From: Variovorax gracilis
GTDB taxonomy: Bacteria > Pseudomonadota > Gammaproteobacteria > Burkholderiales > Burkholderiaceae_C
Direction: 5' to 3'
Assembly (NCBI RefSeq): GCF_030317115.1
Contig: NZ_JASZYF010000011.1
Location: 62,001 to 126,000, forward strand
DNA: 64,000 nt
Both the position numbers and the translations under genes were made by a program. The notes under the pieces were generated by a model, which saw only the letters and a program-made list of their open reading frames with translations, was not told where the DNA came from and did no database searches. Positions 8,055 to 17,605 of this stretch are shown here, in pieces. How positions within the stretch are numbered: position 1 is the stretch's first letter; the number at the start of each line of letters is the position of its first letter.

Positions 8055-9479
8055 ATGAACGCCCCCACCGCCCTTTCCCATCTCACGCCCGAGATTGCGC
8101 TGCGCGAGGTGCCCGACGCGCTGATCGAAGCACTGAAGTCCCGCTTCGGCGATCGCTGTTCCACGGCACTGGCAGTGCGCACCCAGCACGGTCGCGACGA
8201 ATCGTCCTTCGACGCCCCCCCGCCCTCCGCCGTGGTCTTTGCCGAAAGCACGCAGGACGTGGCGGATGCGGTCAAGCTCGCGAGCGACCACAGCGTGCCG
8301 GTCATTCCGTTCGGCGTCGGTTCATCGCTCGAAGGGCATCTGCTCGCCGTGCAGGGCGGCATCAGCATCGACGTGAGCCGCATGAACCGCGTGCTGTCCG
8401 TCAACGCCGACGACCTCACGGTCACCGTGCAGCCCGGCGTCACGCGCAAGCAGCTCAATGACGAGATCAAGAGCACAGGCCTCTTCTTCCCGATCGACCC
8501 GGGTGCCGATGCCTCGATCGGCGGCATGGCGGCCACGCGCGCGAGCGGCACGAACGCCGTGCGCTACGGCACGATGCGCGAGAACGTGCTGTCGCTCGAA
8601 GTGGTCACCGCCAGCGGCGAGGTGATCCGCACCGGCACGCGCGCCAAGAAGTCATCGGCGGGCTATGACCTGACCCGCCTGCTGGTCGGCAGCGAAGGCA
8701 CGCTGGGCGTGATCACCGAGGTCACCCTGCGCATCTACCCGCTGCCCGAGGCCGTGTCGGCCGCGATCTGCTCCTTCCCGAGCATCGAGGCCGCGGTGCG
8801 CACCACCATCGAGGTCATCCAGCTCGGCGTGCCGATCGCGCGCGTGGAACTGATCGACGTGAACACCGTGCGCATGGTCAACGCCTACTCCAAGCTCGGC
8901 CTGCGCGAAGAGCCGATGCTCTTGATGGAATTCCACGGTTCGCCGGCCGGCGTGAAGGAACAGGCCGAGACCGTGCAGGAGCTGGCGAGCGGGCACGGCG
9001 GCAAGGCCTTCGAATGGGCGAGCACGCCTGAGGAACGCACGCGTCTCTGGACCGCGCGCCACAACAGCTACTTCGCGGCCGTGCAATCGCGCCCCGGCTG
9101 CCGGGTGATCTCCACGGACACCTGCGTGCCCATCTCGCGCCTGGCCGATTGCCTGCTCGAATCCGTGGCCGAAGCCGACGCCAGTGGCATCCCCTACTTC
9201 CTGGTCGGCCACGTGGGCGACGGCAATTTCCACTTCGGCTATCTGCTGGACCCGAACGCACTCGAAGAGCGCGTCACGGCCGAGAAGTTGAATCACGCCC
9301 TGGTATCGCGTGCGCTCGCCCTGGAGGGCACCTGCACCGGCGAGCACGGCGTCGGCCTGCACAAGATGGGCTTTCTCGTCGACGAGGCCGGCGCGGGCGC
9401 GGTCGACATGATGCGGACGATCAAGCGCGCGCTCGATCCGAAGAACATCATGAATCCCGGCAAGATCTTCAGCCTGTAG
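8055..9479 (+). CDS. FAD-linked 2-hydroxyacid dehydrogenase (GlcD/D-LDH type)
   Basis: A 474-residue FAD-binding oxidoreductase of the GlcD/D-lactate dehydrogenase family. The PCMH-type FAD domain (about 60-240) contains IPFGVGSSLEGH, DPGADASIGGM and GSEGTLGVITE. The C-terminal domain has HVGDGNFHFGYL and the GEHGVG motif near the end, which are conserved in this family. It likely oxidises D-lactate, glycolate or another D-2-hydroxyacid and passes electrons to the quinone pool or a cytochrome. glcE/glcF partners are absent, favouring a stand-alone D-lactate dehydrogenase. A strong bidirectional terminator follows. Confidence 0.92.
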   Translation: MNAPTALSHLTPEIALREVPDALIEALKSRFGDRCSTALAVRTQHGRDESSFDAPPPSAVVFAESTQDVADAVKLASDHSVPVIPFGVGSSLEGHLLAVQGGISIDVSRMNRVLSVNADDLTVTVQPGVTRKQLNDEIKSTGLFFPIDPGADASIGGMAATRASGTNAVRYGTMRENVLSLEVVTASGEVIRTGTRAKKSSAGYDLTRLLVGSEGTLGVITEVTLRIYPLPEAVSAAICSFPSIEAAVRTTIEVIQLGVPIARVELIDVNTVRMVNAYSKLGLREEPMLLMEFHGSPAGVKEQAETVQELASGHGGKAFEWASTPEERTRLWTARHNSYFAAVQSRPGCRVISTDTCVPISRLADCLLESVAEADASGIPYFLVGHVGDGNFHFGYLLDPNALEERVTAEKLNHALVSRALALEGTCTGEHGVGLHKMGFLVDEAGAGAVDMMRTIKRALDPKNIMNPGKIFSL

Positions 9480-9497
9480 TACCTGCGGGCGGCCATG

Positions 9498-9534
9498 AAA
9501 AAAGCCCGGGGCTCGAAAGAGCCGCCGGGCTTTT
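9498..9534. terminator. Bidirectional rho-independent terminator
   Basis: A near-perfect hairpin built from AAAAGCCCGG and CCGGGCTTTT with inner stem GGCTC-GAAA-GAGCC. It has an A-run on the left and a T-run on the right, so it can stop transcripts from both sides. It sits between the convergent oxidase and CsgG-like genes. Confidence 0.85.
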
Positions 9535-9552
9535 GCACCCTGAGCGCTGCCT

Positions 9553-10449
9553 TTATTTTTTCGTGTTGGTACCGGTGCGCGGGGCCGCCGGCGCCGAAGT
9601 CTGCGAGGGGGCCGCCCCACCGTCGACGCCCAGGCGGCCACCACCGCCGAGCCCCTGGCCCTGGACCGTCTGCGCCTTGTAGTTGCGCAGCGAGACGACC
9701 ATCTGGTTGAACGCGTCCATGAACGCGGCGCTGATGACCTTGCCTTGCGCCGTGTTGGTGTAGCCGCCGAGCCCTGCCGCAGCGCTGCTGCCGAACACCG
9801 AGCCGAAGGCGCCGAAATCGGTCTTGGAGGCGCTGCCTTCCGAGGCGGACACCTGGACGCCCGAGCGGTTGTCGACCAGCGTGAGCATCGCGCTGGCCTC
9901 CTTGGTCTGCATGCTCCCCCCGACGGCCGAGAGCACGCCGCTGTAGCGGCCGCCCACCAGGCCGCCGAGCGCGCCGCCCATGCCGCCCGCATTCTGGTTG
10001 CTGAAGACGATCTCGGGCGACAGCGCGTAGTCGGAGGCCACCATCTGCCCGGCGCCGAAGTTGCTGCCCTGCCGCATCTCGCCCGATTGCATGAGCTGGC
10101 GTTCGCGGGACATGGCGTTCATGCCGGCTGCGCCGCGCTCGACCACGACGAAGCAGTTCGATTGCTGCACCAGCAAGCGCAGCAGATTGGCGGTGGGCGG
10201 CAGCTTGTATTCGTTGCGGATGATGGTGTACCAGCCCGCCGACTGGTTCTCGACCAGCGACACCGTTCCGAGAGGCGACGCGCATTTTTCGAGCGCCGCG
10301 TTGGTGTTGGCCGACGCGCTGCCCGCCGCGCTGCCTGTGGCCACCGTCTTCGCGCTCTGGCTGCCCATCTGCATGTCCGTGGTTTCGCAACCCGTGAGGA
10401 ACAGCGCGCCCAAGGCAAGGGCGGCGAGCGGAAGTCTCGTGTTGTCCAT
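9553..10449 (-). CDS. CsgG/HfaB-like outer-membrane lipoprotein
   Basis: A 298-residue lipoprotein: the signal peptide ends in the lipobox LTGC with Cys21 as the lipidated residue. The body resembles the CsgG domain (VQQSNCFVVVERG, LSPEIVFSNQN, TLVDNRSGVQVS), a family that forms outer-membrane secretion channels for curli or holdfast proteins. A Gly/Ala-rich central stretch and a Pro/Ala-rich tail are present. No curli subunits (csgA/B) or csgE/F are in the window, so it may be a stand-alone CsgG homologue with another envelope role. Confidence 0.8.
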   Translation of the reverse strand: MDNTRLPLAALALGALFLTGCETTDMQMGSQSAKTVATGSAAGSASANTNAALEKCASPLGTVSLVENQSAGWYTIIRNEYKLPPTANLLRLLVQQSNCFVVVERGAAGMNAMSRERQLMQSGEMRQGSNFGAGQMVASDYALSPEIVFSNQNAGGMGGALGGLVGGRYSGVLSAVGGSMQTKEASAMLTLVDNRSGVQVSASEGSASKTDFGAFGSVFGSSAAAGLGGYTNTAQGKVISAAFMDAFNQMVVSLRNYKAQTVQGQGLGGGGRLGVDGGAAPSQTSAPAAPRTGTNTKK

Positions 10450-10556
10450 GGCTGGATTCCTCTTAGTACTTTCTGGTTAAAAACGAAACCAGAGGATAGG
10501 CCGAAGTAACCGGATGAATCAATCGCCCGGACAGCCAGGAATCCGCCGCAGCCGAG

Positions 10557-11498
10557 CTATGCCGTTTGGCGGATACGGTCGATCAATCCGTTGAGGGCTT
10601 CGAGCGAACCGAAGTGAATGGCCAGTTCGCCGCTCTCCTCGATGCGGCCGCCTCGCTTGCTGCGCTTCTTGATGCGGACCTCGACCTCCGCGGCCAGGAG
10701 GTCGGCGAGTTCCTCCTCGACCCGCAGGAGGTCGCGGGACTTCTCGCCGGCACCGCGACGGGGCGAAGGCGTCAGGCTGAACTCGGCAGCCAGCTTCTTG
10801 ACCAGCGCCTCGGCCTCGCGCACCGACATCTTCTTGGCGGCGATCTGGTTCGCGGCGGTGATCTGGGTGCCCTTGTCGAGCGACAGCAAGGCACGGGCGT
10901 GCCCCATGTCGATGTCGCCGGCCATGAGCATCGCCTGTGCCGGCTCGGCCAGGTTCAGCAGCCGCAAGAGGTTGCTGGCGGCACTGCGGGACCGACCCAC
11001 GGCCTGCGCGGCGGATTCGTGAGTGAGCCCAAACTCTGCCACCAGGCGCTGCAGGCCTTGGGCTTCTTCCAGCGGATTGAGATCTTCGCGCTGGATGTTC
11101 TCGATCAGAGACATCGCCGCCGCGGCTTCGTTCGGCACGTCTCGCACCAGCACCGGCACGCTTTCGAGCCCTGCGAGGCTGGCCGCACGGAAACGCCGCT
11201 CGCCCGCGATGATTTCGAACTCGGCGTTCTTGGTGCGCGCCATCTCCGAGTCGAGGCGGCGGACAAGGATGGGCTGCATGATGCCCTGCGCCTTGATGCT
11301 TTCGGCCAGCTCGTACAGGGCGCCCTCGTCCATCCGGGTCCGGGGCTGGTAGACGCCGGGAACCATTTGATCGAGGTTCAGGGTCGTCGGGTTGGACGGC
11401 GCGACGTCTTCGGCGGTCGCGGTGTCCGGCCCATTGAAGGTGGGCCCGAGCAGGGCTTCGAGTCCGCGGCCGAGGCCCTTGGGTTTTTTTGTGGCCAT
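10557..11498 (-). CDS. parB: Chromosome-partitioning protein ParB
   Basis: Chromosomal ParB of 313 residues, the CTP-dependent clamp that loads at parS and spreads. The N-terminus carries the short helix PKGLGRGLEALLG that contacts ParA. The CTP-binding ParB domain includes GERRFRAA, the helix-turn-helix follows (GLTHESAAQAVGRSRSAASN), and the C-terminal dimerisation domain ends the protein. Start ATG 11498 matches the conserved MATKKPKGLGRG. It is the third gene of parA-hydrolase-parB. Two parS sites lie about 2-3 kb upstream in rsmG and mnmG. Confidence 0.96.
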   Translation of the reverse strand: MATKKPKGLGRGLEALLGPTFNGPDTATAEDVAPSNPTTLNLDQMVPGVYQPRTRMDEGALYELAESIKAQGIMQPILVRRLDSEMARTKNAEFEIIAGERRFRAASLAGLESVPVLVRDVPNEAAAAMSLIENIQREDLNPLEEAQGLQRLVAEFGLTHESAAQAVGRSRSAASNLLRLLNLAEPAQAMLMAGDIDMGHARALLSLDKGTQITAANQIAAKKMSVREAEALVKKLAAEFSLTPSPRRGAGEKSRDLLRVEEELADLLAAEVEVRIKKRSKRGGRIEESGELAIHFGSLEALNGLIDRIRQTA

Positions 11499-11503
11499 GG
11501 AGG

Positions 11504-12046
11504 TCAGTCTTCTTTCAGTAGGTCGTTCAGCAGCGCCCGGCCTTCGGGCCAATCGCCCAGGCCGGATTCGCTGTTGATGTGGCCGCGGGCGCCGGCGTCT
11601 CTATAGGGAGAGTGCCAGTCGCGCGCCATCTCCCGGGAGCGGGCCGCATCGCAATAGGGATCGTCATGCGCCGCGACCATCAGGGAAGGAAACGGCAGCG
11701 GCTGGCGGACGATGGGCGCCCAGCCGGGAATCATCTGGCGAAGGTCGTCGCGCTCCAGGTCCCCGGGTGCCACCAGCAGCGCGGCGCGGACCTTGCCGGT
11801 GTGGCGCGAGTGCGCTGCCCACGCGGCGACCAGGATGCAGCCGAGGCTGTGCGCCACGAGGGCGACCGGGCCGGGCGCCGCGAGCACTTCTTCCTCGAGC
11901 CGGGCGGACCAGTCTCCGCGCAGCGGTCGCATCCAGTCGTGCTGCTCGACGCGGTGGTCGCCGTAGATCGCCTCCCAGCGACTTTGCCAATGGTCAGGGT
12001 CGCTGTTCTGCCAACCGGGCAGCAGCAGGATTTTCGTGACGGTCAT
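11504..12046 (-). CDS. RBBP9/YdeN-type serine hydrolase between parA and parB
   Basis: A 180-residue minimal alpha/beta hydrolase of the RBBP9/YdeN family. LLLPGWQNS lies near residues 7-15, AHSLG carries nucleophile Ser67, AHDDPYC holds the probable Asp, and GHINSESG near the C-terminus holds the His. It sits 26 bases downstream of parA and 5 bases upstream of parB on the same strand, so the three genes almost certainly share a transcript. Family members are poorly characterised; no partitioning role is known to me. Confidence 0.88.
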   Translation of the reverse strand: MTVTKILLLPGWQNSDPDHWQSRWEAIYGDHRVEQHDWMRPLRGDWSARLEEEVLAAPGPVALVAHSLGCILVAAWAAHSRHTGKVRAALLVAPGDLERDDLRQMIPGWAPIVRQPLPFPSLMVAAHDDPYCDAARSREMARDWHSPYRDAGARGHINSESGLGDWPEGRALLNDLLKED

Positions 12047-12072
12047 CTGTGGCGAAGAGGGATGGGATGAGC

Positions 12073-12939
12073 TCAAGGGCTTTCGGGCACCTGGTCGGTC
12101 ACCGTAGGCGGGTCCATCGGGACCGGAGCGACCGGTGCGACGGGCACGGGCGCCTCCGCCGCCAGTGCGCTCGCGGGCGGCATCTTCTCCACCAGCTCCT
12201 GGGCGAAGGCCACGAAAGCCTGGCTGCCCTTGGCGGCGGGATCGAAGACCACGCCCGGCAGCCCGTAGCTGGGCGCCTCGGCCAGGCGCACATTGCGCGG
12301 AATCACCGTATCGAAGACCTTGTCCCCGAAGTGCCCCTTGAGCTGCTCGCTCACCTGCTGCTGCAACGTGATGCGCGGATCGAACATCACGCGCAGCAAG
12401 CCGATGATCTGCAGGTTCTTGTTGAGGTTGGCGTGCACCTGCTTGATGGTGTTGACCAGGTCGGTCAGCCCTTCGAGCGCAAAGTATTCGCACTGCATCG
12501 GCACAATGACGCCGTGCGCGGCGCACAAGCCGTTCAGCGTGAGCAGGCTGAGGCTCGGCGGGCAATCGATCAGGATGAAGTCGTACTCGGCACCGACCGC
12601 CGCCAGGGCCGTCCGCAGGCGCTTTTCCCGCCGGTCGAGGGCGACCATTTCGACCTCGGCGCCCGCCAATTCGCGGTTGGCACCCAGGACGTCGTAGCCG
12701 CATTTCTCGGACGTCACCCGCGTTTCGGCCACCGAGGCCGATTCGAGCAGCACGTCATACACGGTGGTTTCAAGCTGGCGCTTGTCGATGCCCGATCCCA
12801 TGGTGGCGTTGCCCTGCGGATCGAGGTCGATCATCAGGACTCTCTGCCCCACCTTCGCCAAGCCGGCCGCAAGATTGACGGTCGTCGTCGTCTTGCCGAC
12901 GCCGCCCTTCTGGTTCGCAATGCAGAAGATCTTTGCCAT
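12073..12939 (-). CDS. parA: Chromosome-partitioning ATPase ParA
   Basis: A 288-residue chromosomal ParA (Soj type). The deviant Walker A KGGVGKTTT lies at about 11-19, with VLMIDLDPQGNAT after it and the Walker B segment FILIDCPPSLSLL. It binds DNA non-specifically in its ATP form and is stimulated by ParB, moving origin regions apart. A Pro/Ala/Val-rich tail of about 35 residues extends the C-terminus beyond the usual fold. It leads the parA-hydrolase-parB operon. Confidence 0.95.
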   Translation of the reverse strand: MAKIFCIANQKGGVGKTTTTVNLAAGLAKVGQRVLMIDLDPQGNATMGSGIDKRQLETTVYDVLLESASVAETRVTSEKCGYDVLGANRELAGAEVEMVALDRREKRLRTALAAVGAEYDFILIDCPPSLSLLTLNGLCAAHGVIVPMQCEYFALEGLTDLVNTIKQVHANLNKNLQIIGLLRVMFDPRITLQQQVSEQLKGHFGDKVFDTVIPRNVRLAEAPSYGLPGVVFDPAAKGSQAFVAFAQELVEKMPPASALAAEAPVPVAPVAPVPMDPPTVTDQVPESP

Positions 12940-12998
12940 GGGTCAGGCGCCTTGCCGGAGGTCGAGCGATGGAATACGGGCTGGGATGCTGGTCATGC

Positions 12999-13613
12999 TC
13001 ACCTGGAGATCGCCAGCTTGAAGCCGAACGCAATCAGAAAGACGCCGGCCAGCTTGTTGAGGACGCCCGAAATGCGGGGGTTGGCGCGCATGCGCTCGGC
13101 CAGGAAGTGCGTCAGAAGCGTCGCGATCAGGCCATAAAGGAAGGTCAGGACCGCAATCGTGAGGGCCATGACGCCGAAGGTCGTCAGGCCTTGGTGCCGG
13201 GCTGGATCGACGAACAGCGGGAAAAAAGCCATGTAGAAGACGATGGCTTTCGGGTTCAGAAGGGTGATGGCCAGCGCCTGGCGAAAGTATTGGCCGGCAC
13301 GGATGTTGAGGATCGGCGCGGCGCCCGGCTTGGCACGCAGCATCTTGAAGCCAAGCCACGCCAGATAGGCGGCACCGAGCCACTGGACAGCGCTGAAAGC
13401 GGCCGGATAGGCGGTCAACAGCGCGGCGACGCCAGCGACGGCCGCCCACATCAGCACCTGGTCGCCAGCGATCAGGCCGATGGTGGCGGCCAGCCCGCCG
13501 CGGATGCCGCCTTTGCCAGTCGAGGTGATCAGGGCCAGATTTCCCGGTCCGGGAATCGCGAGGAAAAGGACGATGGCCGCGACGAACGCGCCGTAATCAG
13601 CGATGCCGAACAT
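12999..13613 (-). CDS. LysE/RhtB-family exporter
   Basis: A 204-residue inner-membrane protein with about six hydrophobic segments and the family signature PGPGNLALI in the first helix (conserved PGP motif of amino-acid exporters). LLNPKAIVFYMAFFP is the second conserved LysE/RhtB element. It probably exports amino acids or derivatives; the substrate cannot be inferred. It lies between parA and rsmG on the same strand with about 60-base gaps on both sides. Confidence 0.9.
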   Translation of the reverse strand: MFGIADYGAFVAAIVLFLAIPGPGNLALITSTGKGGIRGGLAATIGLIAGDQVLMWAAVAGVAALLTAYPAAFSAVQWLGAAYLAWLGFKMLRAKPGAAPILNIRAGQYFRQALAITLLNPKAIVFYMAFFPLFVDPARHQGLTTFGVMALTIAVLTFLYGLIATLLTHFLAERMRANPRISGVLNKLAGVFLIAFGFKLAISR

Positions 13614-13672
13614 GAAAATTGCCTGAGATGGGAAGCGTCGAGTCTAAGCGAGGTCGACGCGGCGGACGCTGA

Positions 13673-14311
13673 TCAGCCGGCTGGTTTTCGCATCCAGACG
13701 ACGCAGCGCTCGGCATCGAGGCCCGGAACCGACAGTTGTTCCACGTGAAACACTGCCGCGTCGACAGGAAGCTGAGCGATTTCATCGTCGGGCGCCCTGC
13801 CCTTCATGGCAAGCCAGATGCCGCCCGGGGCCAGCAGGTGCGCGGAGCCGGTGATGAAATCGGGCAGCGATGCGAAGGCGCGTGAGCTGATCACATCGTA
13901 GCTTCCGGTCAATGACTCGACCCGGGCATGCAGGCCGCGCAGATTGCGGAGACCCAGTTCAGATGCCACCTGTTGAACGAACGCAGCCTTCTTGGCGACG
14001 GCGTCCAGGCAAGTGACGTCGATGTCGTCTCGAAGGATCGCGATCACGACACCGGGAAGCCCGGCGCCAGCGCCGACGTCCAACAGCTTGGCCTCCGTCG
14101 AACGCTCGCGCTGGAGTGGCTGGATGACGGAAAGACTGTCGAGCAAATGGTGGGTCAGGACGGTCGCCGGGTCCCGCAGTGCCGTGAGGTTGTAAACCTT
14201 GTTCCACTTCAATATGAGCGCGCCGTAGGCCAGCAACCGCTCGGTCTGCCGGGCCGTCAATTCGATGCCGAGCTTTTCTGCGCCGTCGCGCAGCAGTCGT
14301 TCCTGGCTCAT
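13673..14311 (-). CDS. rsmG: 16S rRNA m7G527 methyltransferase RsmG
   Basis: RsmG (GidB) of 212 residues, which methylates N7 of G527 in 16S rRNA using SAM. The SAM-binding motif [15 protein letters not shown] and the downstream [10 protein letters not shown] match the family. Its start overlaps the mnmG stop by 4 bases, the classic gidA-gidB coupling. A parS site lies inside the 3' part of the coding sequence. Confidence 0.95.
   Translation of the reverse strand: MSQERLLRDGAEKLGIELTARQTERLLAYGALILKWNKVYNLTALRDPATVLTHHLLDSLSVIQPLQRERSTEAKLLDVGAGAGLPGVVIAILRDDIDVTCLDAVAKKAAFVQQVASELGLRNLRGLHARVESLTGSYDVISSRAFASLPDFITGSAHLLAPGGIWLAMKGRAPDDEIAQLPVDAAVFHVEQLSVPGLDAERCVVWMRKPAG
13737..13752. promoter_or_regulatory. 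parS site 1, inside rsmG
   Basis: TGTTCCACGTGAAACA matches the chromosomal parS consensus TGTTNCACGTGAAACA at every fixed position. It lies within rsmG, 2.2 kb upstream of the parB start. ParB encoded in this window should nucleate here. Confidence 0.93.
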
Positions 14312-16254
14312 TCCGCGGCTTGGGGCTCGGCTGCCGTGTCTTGAACGAACGCGCGATGTCCGCCCTTGCGAAGATGGATCATCAGCAATGAGATGGCGGC
14401 GGGCGTCACGCCGGAAATTCGCGAGGCAATGCCCAGCGTTTCGGGGCGATGCTTGGTGAGCTTTTGCCGCACCTCGAAGCTCAGCGCCTTGACTTGCGCG
14501 TAGTCGAGGTCAGCCGGCAACTTGAGATTCTCGAAGTGTGCGGCCCTTTCGACCTCGTCATGCTGCCGGTTGATGTACCCGGAGTACTTGGCGGCAATTT
14601 CGATCTGTTCGATTTCGGTCTCGCCCAGCGGTTCGCCCGAGTTGTATTTGCCGCCGTCCAGCGACATCAATGATTCGTAGCTCACGTTGGGCCGGCGCAG
14701 CAGATCGCCCAAGTTGTATTCGTGGTCGATGGCCTTGCCTAGAACGCGCTCCGACTCCGAAGGCGGCAGATTGCGCGGGTTGACCCAGATCGAACGCAGG
14801 CGCTCTGTTTCACGTGAAACAGCATCGCGCTTCCGCGAGAAGGCATCCCAGCGGGCGTCATCGACCAGGCCCAGCTTGCGGCCGGCTTCGGTCAGGCGCA
14901 TGTCCGCATTGTCCTCGCGCAGTTGCAGGCGGAACTCCGCCCGACTGGTGAACATGCGATAAGGCTCGGTCACACCCTTGGTGATGAGGTCGTCCACCAG
15001 AACGCCCAGATAGGCTTCGTCGCGCCGGGGCAGCCAGGCGGCCTCTCCCCTGCACTGCAGTGCAGCATTGATGCCGGCGAACAGGCCCTGGGCGGCAGCC
15101 TCTTCGTAACCCGTCGTGCCATTGATCTGCCCGGCAAAGAAGAGGCCGTTGATGGCACGCGTCTCGAAGCTGCTCTTCAGTTCCCGGGGATCGAAGTAGT
15201 CGTACTCGATCGCATAGCCCGGGCGCAGGATGTGCGCGTTCTCCAGACCGGCCATCGAACGCACCAACTGGTACTGGATGTCGAACGGCAAGCTGGTGGA
15301 AATCCCGTTCGGGTAGTACTCGTTCGTGGTCAGCCCTTCCGGCTCCAGGAAGATCTGGTGGCTTTCCTTGTCGGCAAAGCGATTGATCTTGTCTTCCACG
15401 CTCGGGCAGTACCGCGGCCCGATGCCGTCGATCTTGCCGGTGAACATGGGGCTGCGGTCGAAACCCGAGCGGATGATGTCGTGCGTGCGCGCATTGGTGT
15501 TGGTGATCCAGCAGGGCATCTGCTGCGGATGCATGTCCGCGCGGCCCATGAAGCTGAATACCGGCATCGGTCCGGCCCCGCCCGGCATGCCGTCGCCCGG
15601 CTGCTCGGTGCATTTGGAGAAGTCGATGCTTCGCCCGTCCAGACGCGGCGGCGTCCCGGTCTTCAGCCGCCCTTGCGGCAGCTTCAGTTCCTTGAGCCGT
15701 GCCGAGAGGCTGACGGCCGGCGGATCGCCTGCGCGCCCGGCCTGGTAGTTGTCGAGCCCGACGTGAATGCGGCCGTCCAGGAAAGTCCCGGCCGTCAACA
15801 CCACGGCCCGCGCGCGAAATGCGATGCCGACCTGCGTGACAGCGCCGACCACCCGGTCGCCTTCGATCATCAGGTCGTCCACGGCCTGCTGGAACAACGA
15901 GAGGTTCGGCTGATTCTCCAGCCGGCGGCGGATCGCCGCCTTGTAGAGCACGCGGTCCGCCTGCGCGCGCGTGGCCCGCACGGCCGGTCCCTTGCTCGAA
16001 TTGAGGATTCGGAACTGGATGCCGCCCTCGTCCGTCGCAATGGCCATCGCCCCACCCAGCGCATCGACCTCTTTCACCAGGTGCCCCTTGCCGATGCCGC
16101 CGATCGACGGATTGCAACTCATCTGCCCCAGGGTCTCGATGTTGTGGGTGAGCAGCAAGGTGCGGGCGCCCATTCGCGCGGAGGCCAGCGCGGCTTCGGT
16201 GCCGGCATGACCGCCACCAACGACGATCACATCGAATTCTTCGGGGTACAGCAT
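14308..16254 (-). CDS. mnmG: tRNA cmnm5U modification enzyme MnmG
   Basis: MnmG (GidA) of 648 residues, the FAD protein that with MnmE modifies U34 of certain tRNAs. The N-terminal dinucleotide-binding motif [10 protein letters not shown] and the conserved [14 protein letters not shown] are present, and the C-terminal MnmE-binding helical region is complete. The ATG at 16254 (MLYPEEFDV) is the family start; a longer in-frame extension exists but has no similarity. A perfect parS is embedded in the gene. Upstream lies a 200-base gap with a strong palindrome. Confidence 0.95.
   Translation of the reverse strand: MLYPEEFDVIVVGGGHAGTEAALASARMGARTLLLTHNIETLGQMSCNPSIGGIGKGHLVKEVDALGGAMAIATDEGGIQFRILNSSKGPAVRATRAQADRVLYKAAIRRRLENQPNLSLFQQAVDDLMIEGDRVVGAVTQVGIAFRARAVVLTAGTFLDGRIHVGLDNYQAGRAGDPPAVSLSARLKELKLPQGRLKTGTPPRLDGRSIDFSKCTEQPGDGMPGGAGPMPVFSFMGRADMHPQQMPCWITNTNARTHDIIRSGFDRSPMFTGKIDGIGPRYCPSVEDKINRFADKESHQIFLEPEGLTTNEYYPNGISTSLPFDIQYQLVRSMAGLENAHILRPGYAIEYDYFDPRELKSSFETRAINGLFFAGQINGTTGYEEAAAQGLFAGINAALQCRGEAAWLPRRDEAYLGVLVDDLITKGVTEPYRMFTSRAEFRLQLREDNADMRLTEAGRKLGLVDDARWDAFSRKRDAVSRETERLRSIWVNPRNLPPSESERVLGKAIDHEYNLGDLLRRPNVSYESLMSLDGGKYNSGEPLGETEIEQIEIAAKYSGYINRQHDEVERAAHFENLKLPADLDYAQVKALSFEVRQKLTKHRPETLGIASRISGVTPAAISLLMIHLRKGGHRAFVQDTAAEPQAAE
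14806..14821. promoter_or_regulatory. parS site 2, inside mnmG
   Basis: TGTTTCACGTGAAACA is a perfect 16-bp palindrome identical to the optimal chromosomal parS. It lies about 1.05 kb from parS site 1, inside the mnmG coding sequence. Confidence 0.96.
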
Positions 16255-16387
16255 GGGAGAGGGGCGCACTGTCGCGTGCGCTGCGGAAAGGGGCGCCAAT
16301 TTTAATCGCCGAAGCGCCTTCGTGCGACTTCTGGGGGCATGCGACCCGGACCCGTCGGGCGCGTTCGGGCACGCATCCCATCTCGAT

Positions 16388-16414
16388 CTGTTGCTATCAT
16401 TTTGATAGCAACAG
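16388..16414. repeat. 12-bp perfect inverted repeat (GCTATCA type)
   Basis: CTGTTGCTATCA at 16388-16399 and TGATAGCAACAG at 16403-16414 form a perfect 12-bp stem with a TTT loop. It lies between the 3' end of the transglutaminase gene and the mnmG start. It could end the former transcript or act as a regulatory hairpin. A related shorter palindrome is at 37740-37756. Confidence 0.75.
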
Positions 16415-16419
16415 TCAGC

Positions 16420-16450
16420 AGGGCGTGGGCGGCCACGCGAAATGGCGAGG
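16420..16450 (-). repeat. Extragenic repeat, copy D (5' module only)
   Basis: A truncated copy of the long extragenic repeat seen at 21071, 45411 and 63359: GGGCGTGGGCGGCCACGCGA parallels the minus-oriented copy beside dnaN. It abuts the stop codon of the transglutaminase-like gene in the same relative orientation as the other copies. Confidence 0.45.
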
Positions 16451-16453
16451 TCG

Positions 16454-17377
16454 CTACTCCGCGACGGCCACCACATGGGCGGAGGCCTGCCCCTTGTCCG
16501 CGTCGTCATGCGGCAGCACCGGCACCGGCTTTTCAATCCCGACGAGCAAGCCACTCGGCTCGGGCTCGGCCGAAGGCGCGACGCCTTCATCCTGCAGTTC
16601 CCGCACCGTCAAGTCCTTCCCGGTCATGGTGACGGGACCGAAGATCGTGCAGAACGCGACGTCCTTGGCATCTCGCCCCGTGCCGACGCGAACGAGCCGG
16701 TCGACGGGCGCCATGCGGGTCGCGTCGAACAGGACCCACTGCCCGCCGAGCCAGGCTTCGAACACTGCGTGGAAATCCTGCGGCGGCTCGTCGAACCAGA
16801 CATAGCCCACCACCAGCCGCGCCGGGATGTTCAGCGCGCGACAGAAGGTGATGCCCAGGTGTGCGAAGTCGCGGCACACGCCGGCGCGTTCCACGAATAC
16901 TTCGCTCGCAGTCGTGGTCGACACGCTGCTGCCGGGCTCGTACGTGATGCTCTCGTGAATCCAGTCGACGATGGCCTGCACTCGCCCGATGCCGGGCGGC
17001 AGATCGCCGAACAGCTGCTGAGCGCAGCGCGACATCAGGTCCGACTCGCAATAGCGCGTCGGCATCATGTAGTGAAGGATCTCGTTGGGCACCTCGTTGA
17101 CCGGCACTTCCTGCAGATCGGTCGGCACCTGGACATGCGAGCGCTGCACGCTGGCGCGGTAGCGGATCTTGAGCGGACCCGGCTGCGCATCGAAGCGGAC
17201 GAAGCGATTGCCGCTGCCTTCGTCGCAAAACGCCTGCATCTCGACAGCGGGTTCGATCACCAGTTCCTCGCTGATCAGCACCTGGGCACCGCTGCGCGCC
17301 GCCTCGATGTTGAGCAGCAGGTGCGAAGGCGCGGCCACCTCGTATTCGAGCACCGCTTCGACGTGTGAGAAATGCAT
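16454..17377 (-). CDS. Transglutaminase-like cysteine protease-fold protein
   Basis: A 307-residue protein with an N-terminal beta-rich domain (about 1-130) and a transglutaminase-like core. The triad is visible: Cys168 in [11 protein letters not shown], His203 in DFHAVFEAW and Asp218 in VLFDATR. No signal peptide is seen, so it is probably cytoplasmic, and may act as a protease or amidase. The C-terminal 50 residues are acidic and Pro/Val-rich. It stands alone between mnmG and the DUF1328 gene. Confidence 0.88.
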   Translation of the reverse strand: MHFSHVEAVLEYEVAAPSHLLLNIEAARSGAQVLISEELVIEPAVEMQAFCDEGSGNRFVRFDAQPGPLKIRYRASVQRSHVQVPTDLQEVPVNEVPNEILHYMMPTRYCESDLMSRCAQQLFGDLPPGIGRVQAIVDWIHESITYEPGSSVSTTTASEVFVERAGVCRDFAHLGITFCRALNIPARLVVGYVWFDEPPQDFHAVFEAWLGGQWVLFDATRMAPVDRLVRVGTGRDAKDVAFCTIFGPVTMTGKDLTVRELQDEGVAPSAEPEPSGLLVGIEKPVPVLPHDDADKGQASAHVVAVAE

Positions 17378-17428
17378 CGGTCTCCTGCGCCTGCAGCACA
17401 GCCTGCTAATAGATAAGGGTTGCGCGAG

Positions 17429-17605
17429 TCAGGACTGCGCGCTGAGCTGCCTGCCTGGCGAACCGCGCATGCGGCGGCGCCGCTCGGGCAGTTGCCAATG
17501 GGACTGCGTCACGTGGAGCACGCGCATCACGCGATGCGCGGGGCTCTGGAGCAACACCACCAGGGGCCGCACATGCGGCCACCGCATCGGAGATCGTTCC
17601 ATCAT
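17429..17605 (-). CDS. Possible small basic protein coupled to DUF1328 gene
   Basis: A 58-residue reading frame whose ATG overlaps the stop codon of the DUF1328 gene (ATGA), the arrangement expected for translational coupling. Third codon positions are mostly G or C. The product is rich in Arg, His and Val with no recognised family. It could be a real small protein or a chance open frame in GC-rich DNA. Confidence 0.35.
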   Translation of the reverse strand: MMERSPMRWPHVRPLVVLLQSPAHRVMRVLHVTQSHWQLPERRRRMRGSPGRQLSAQS

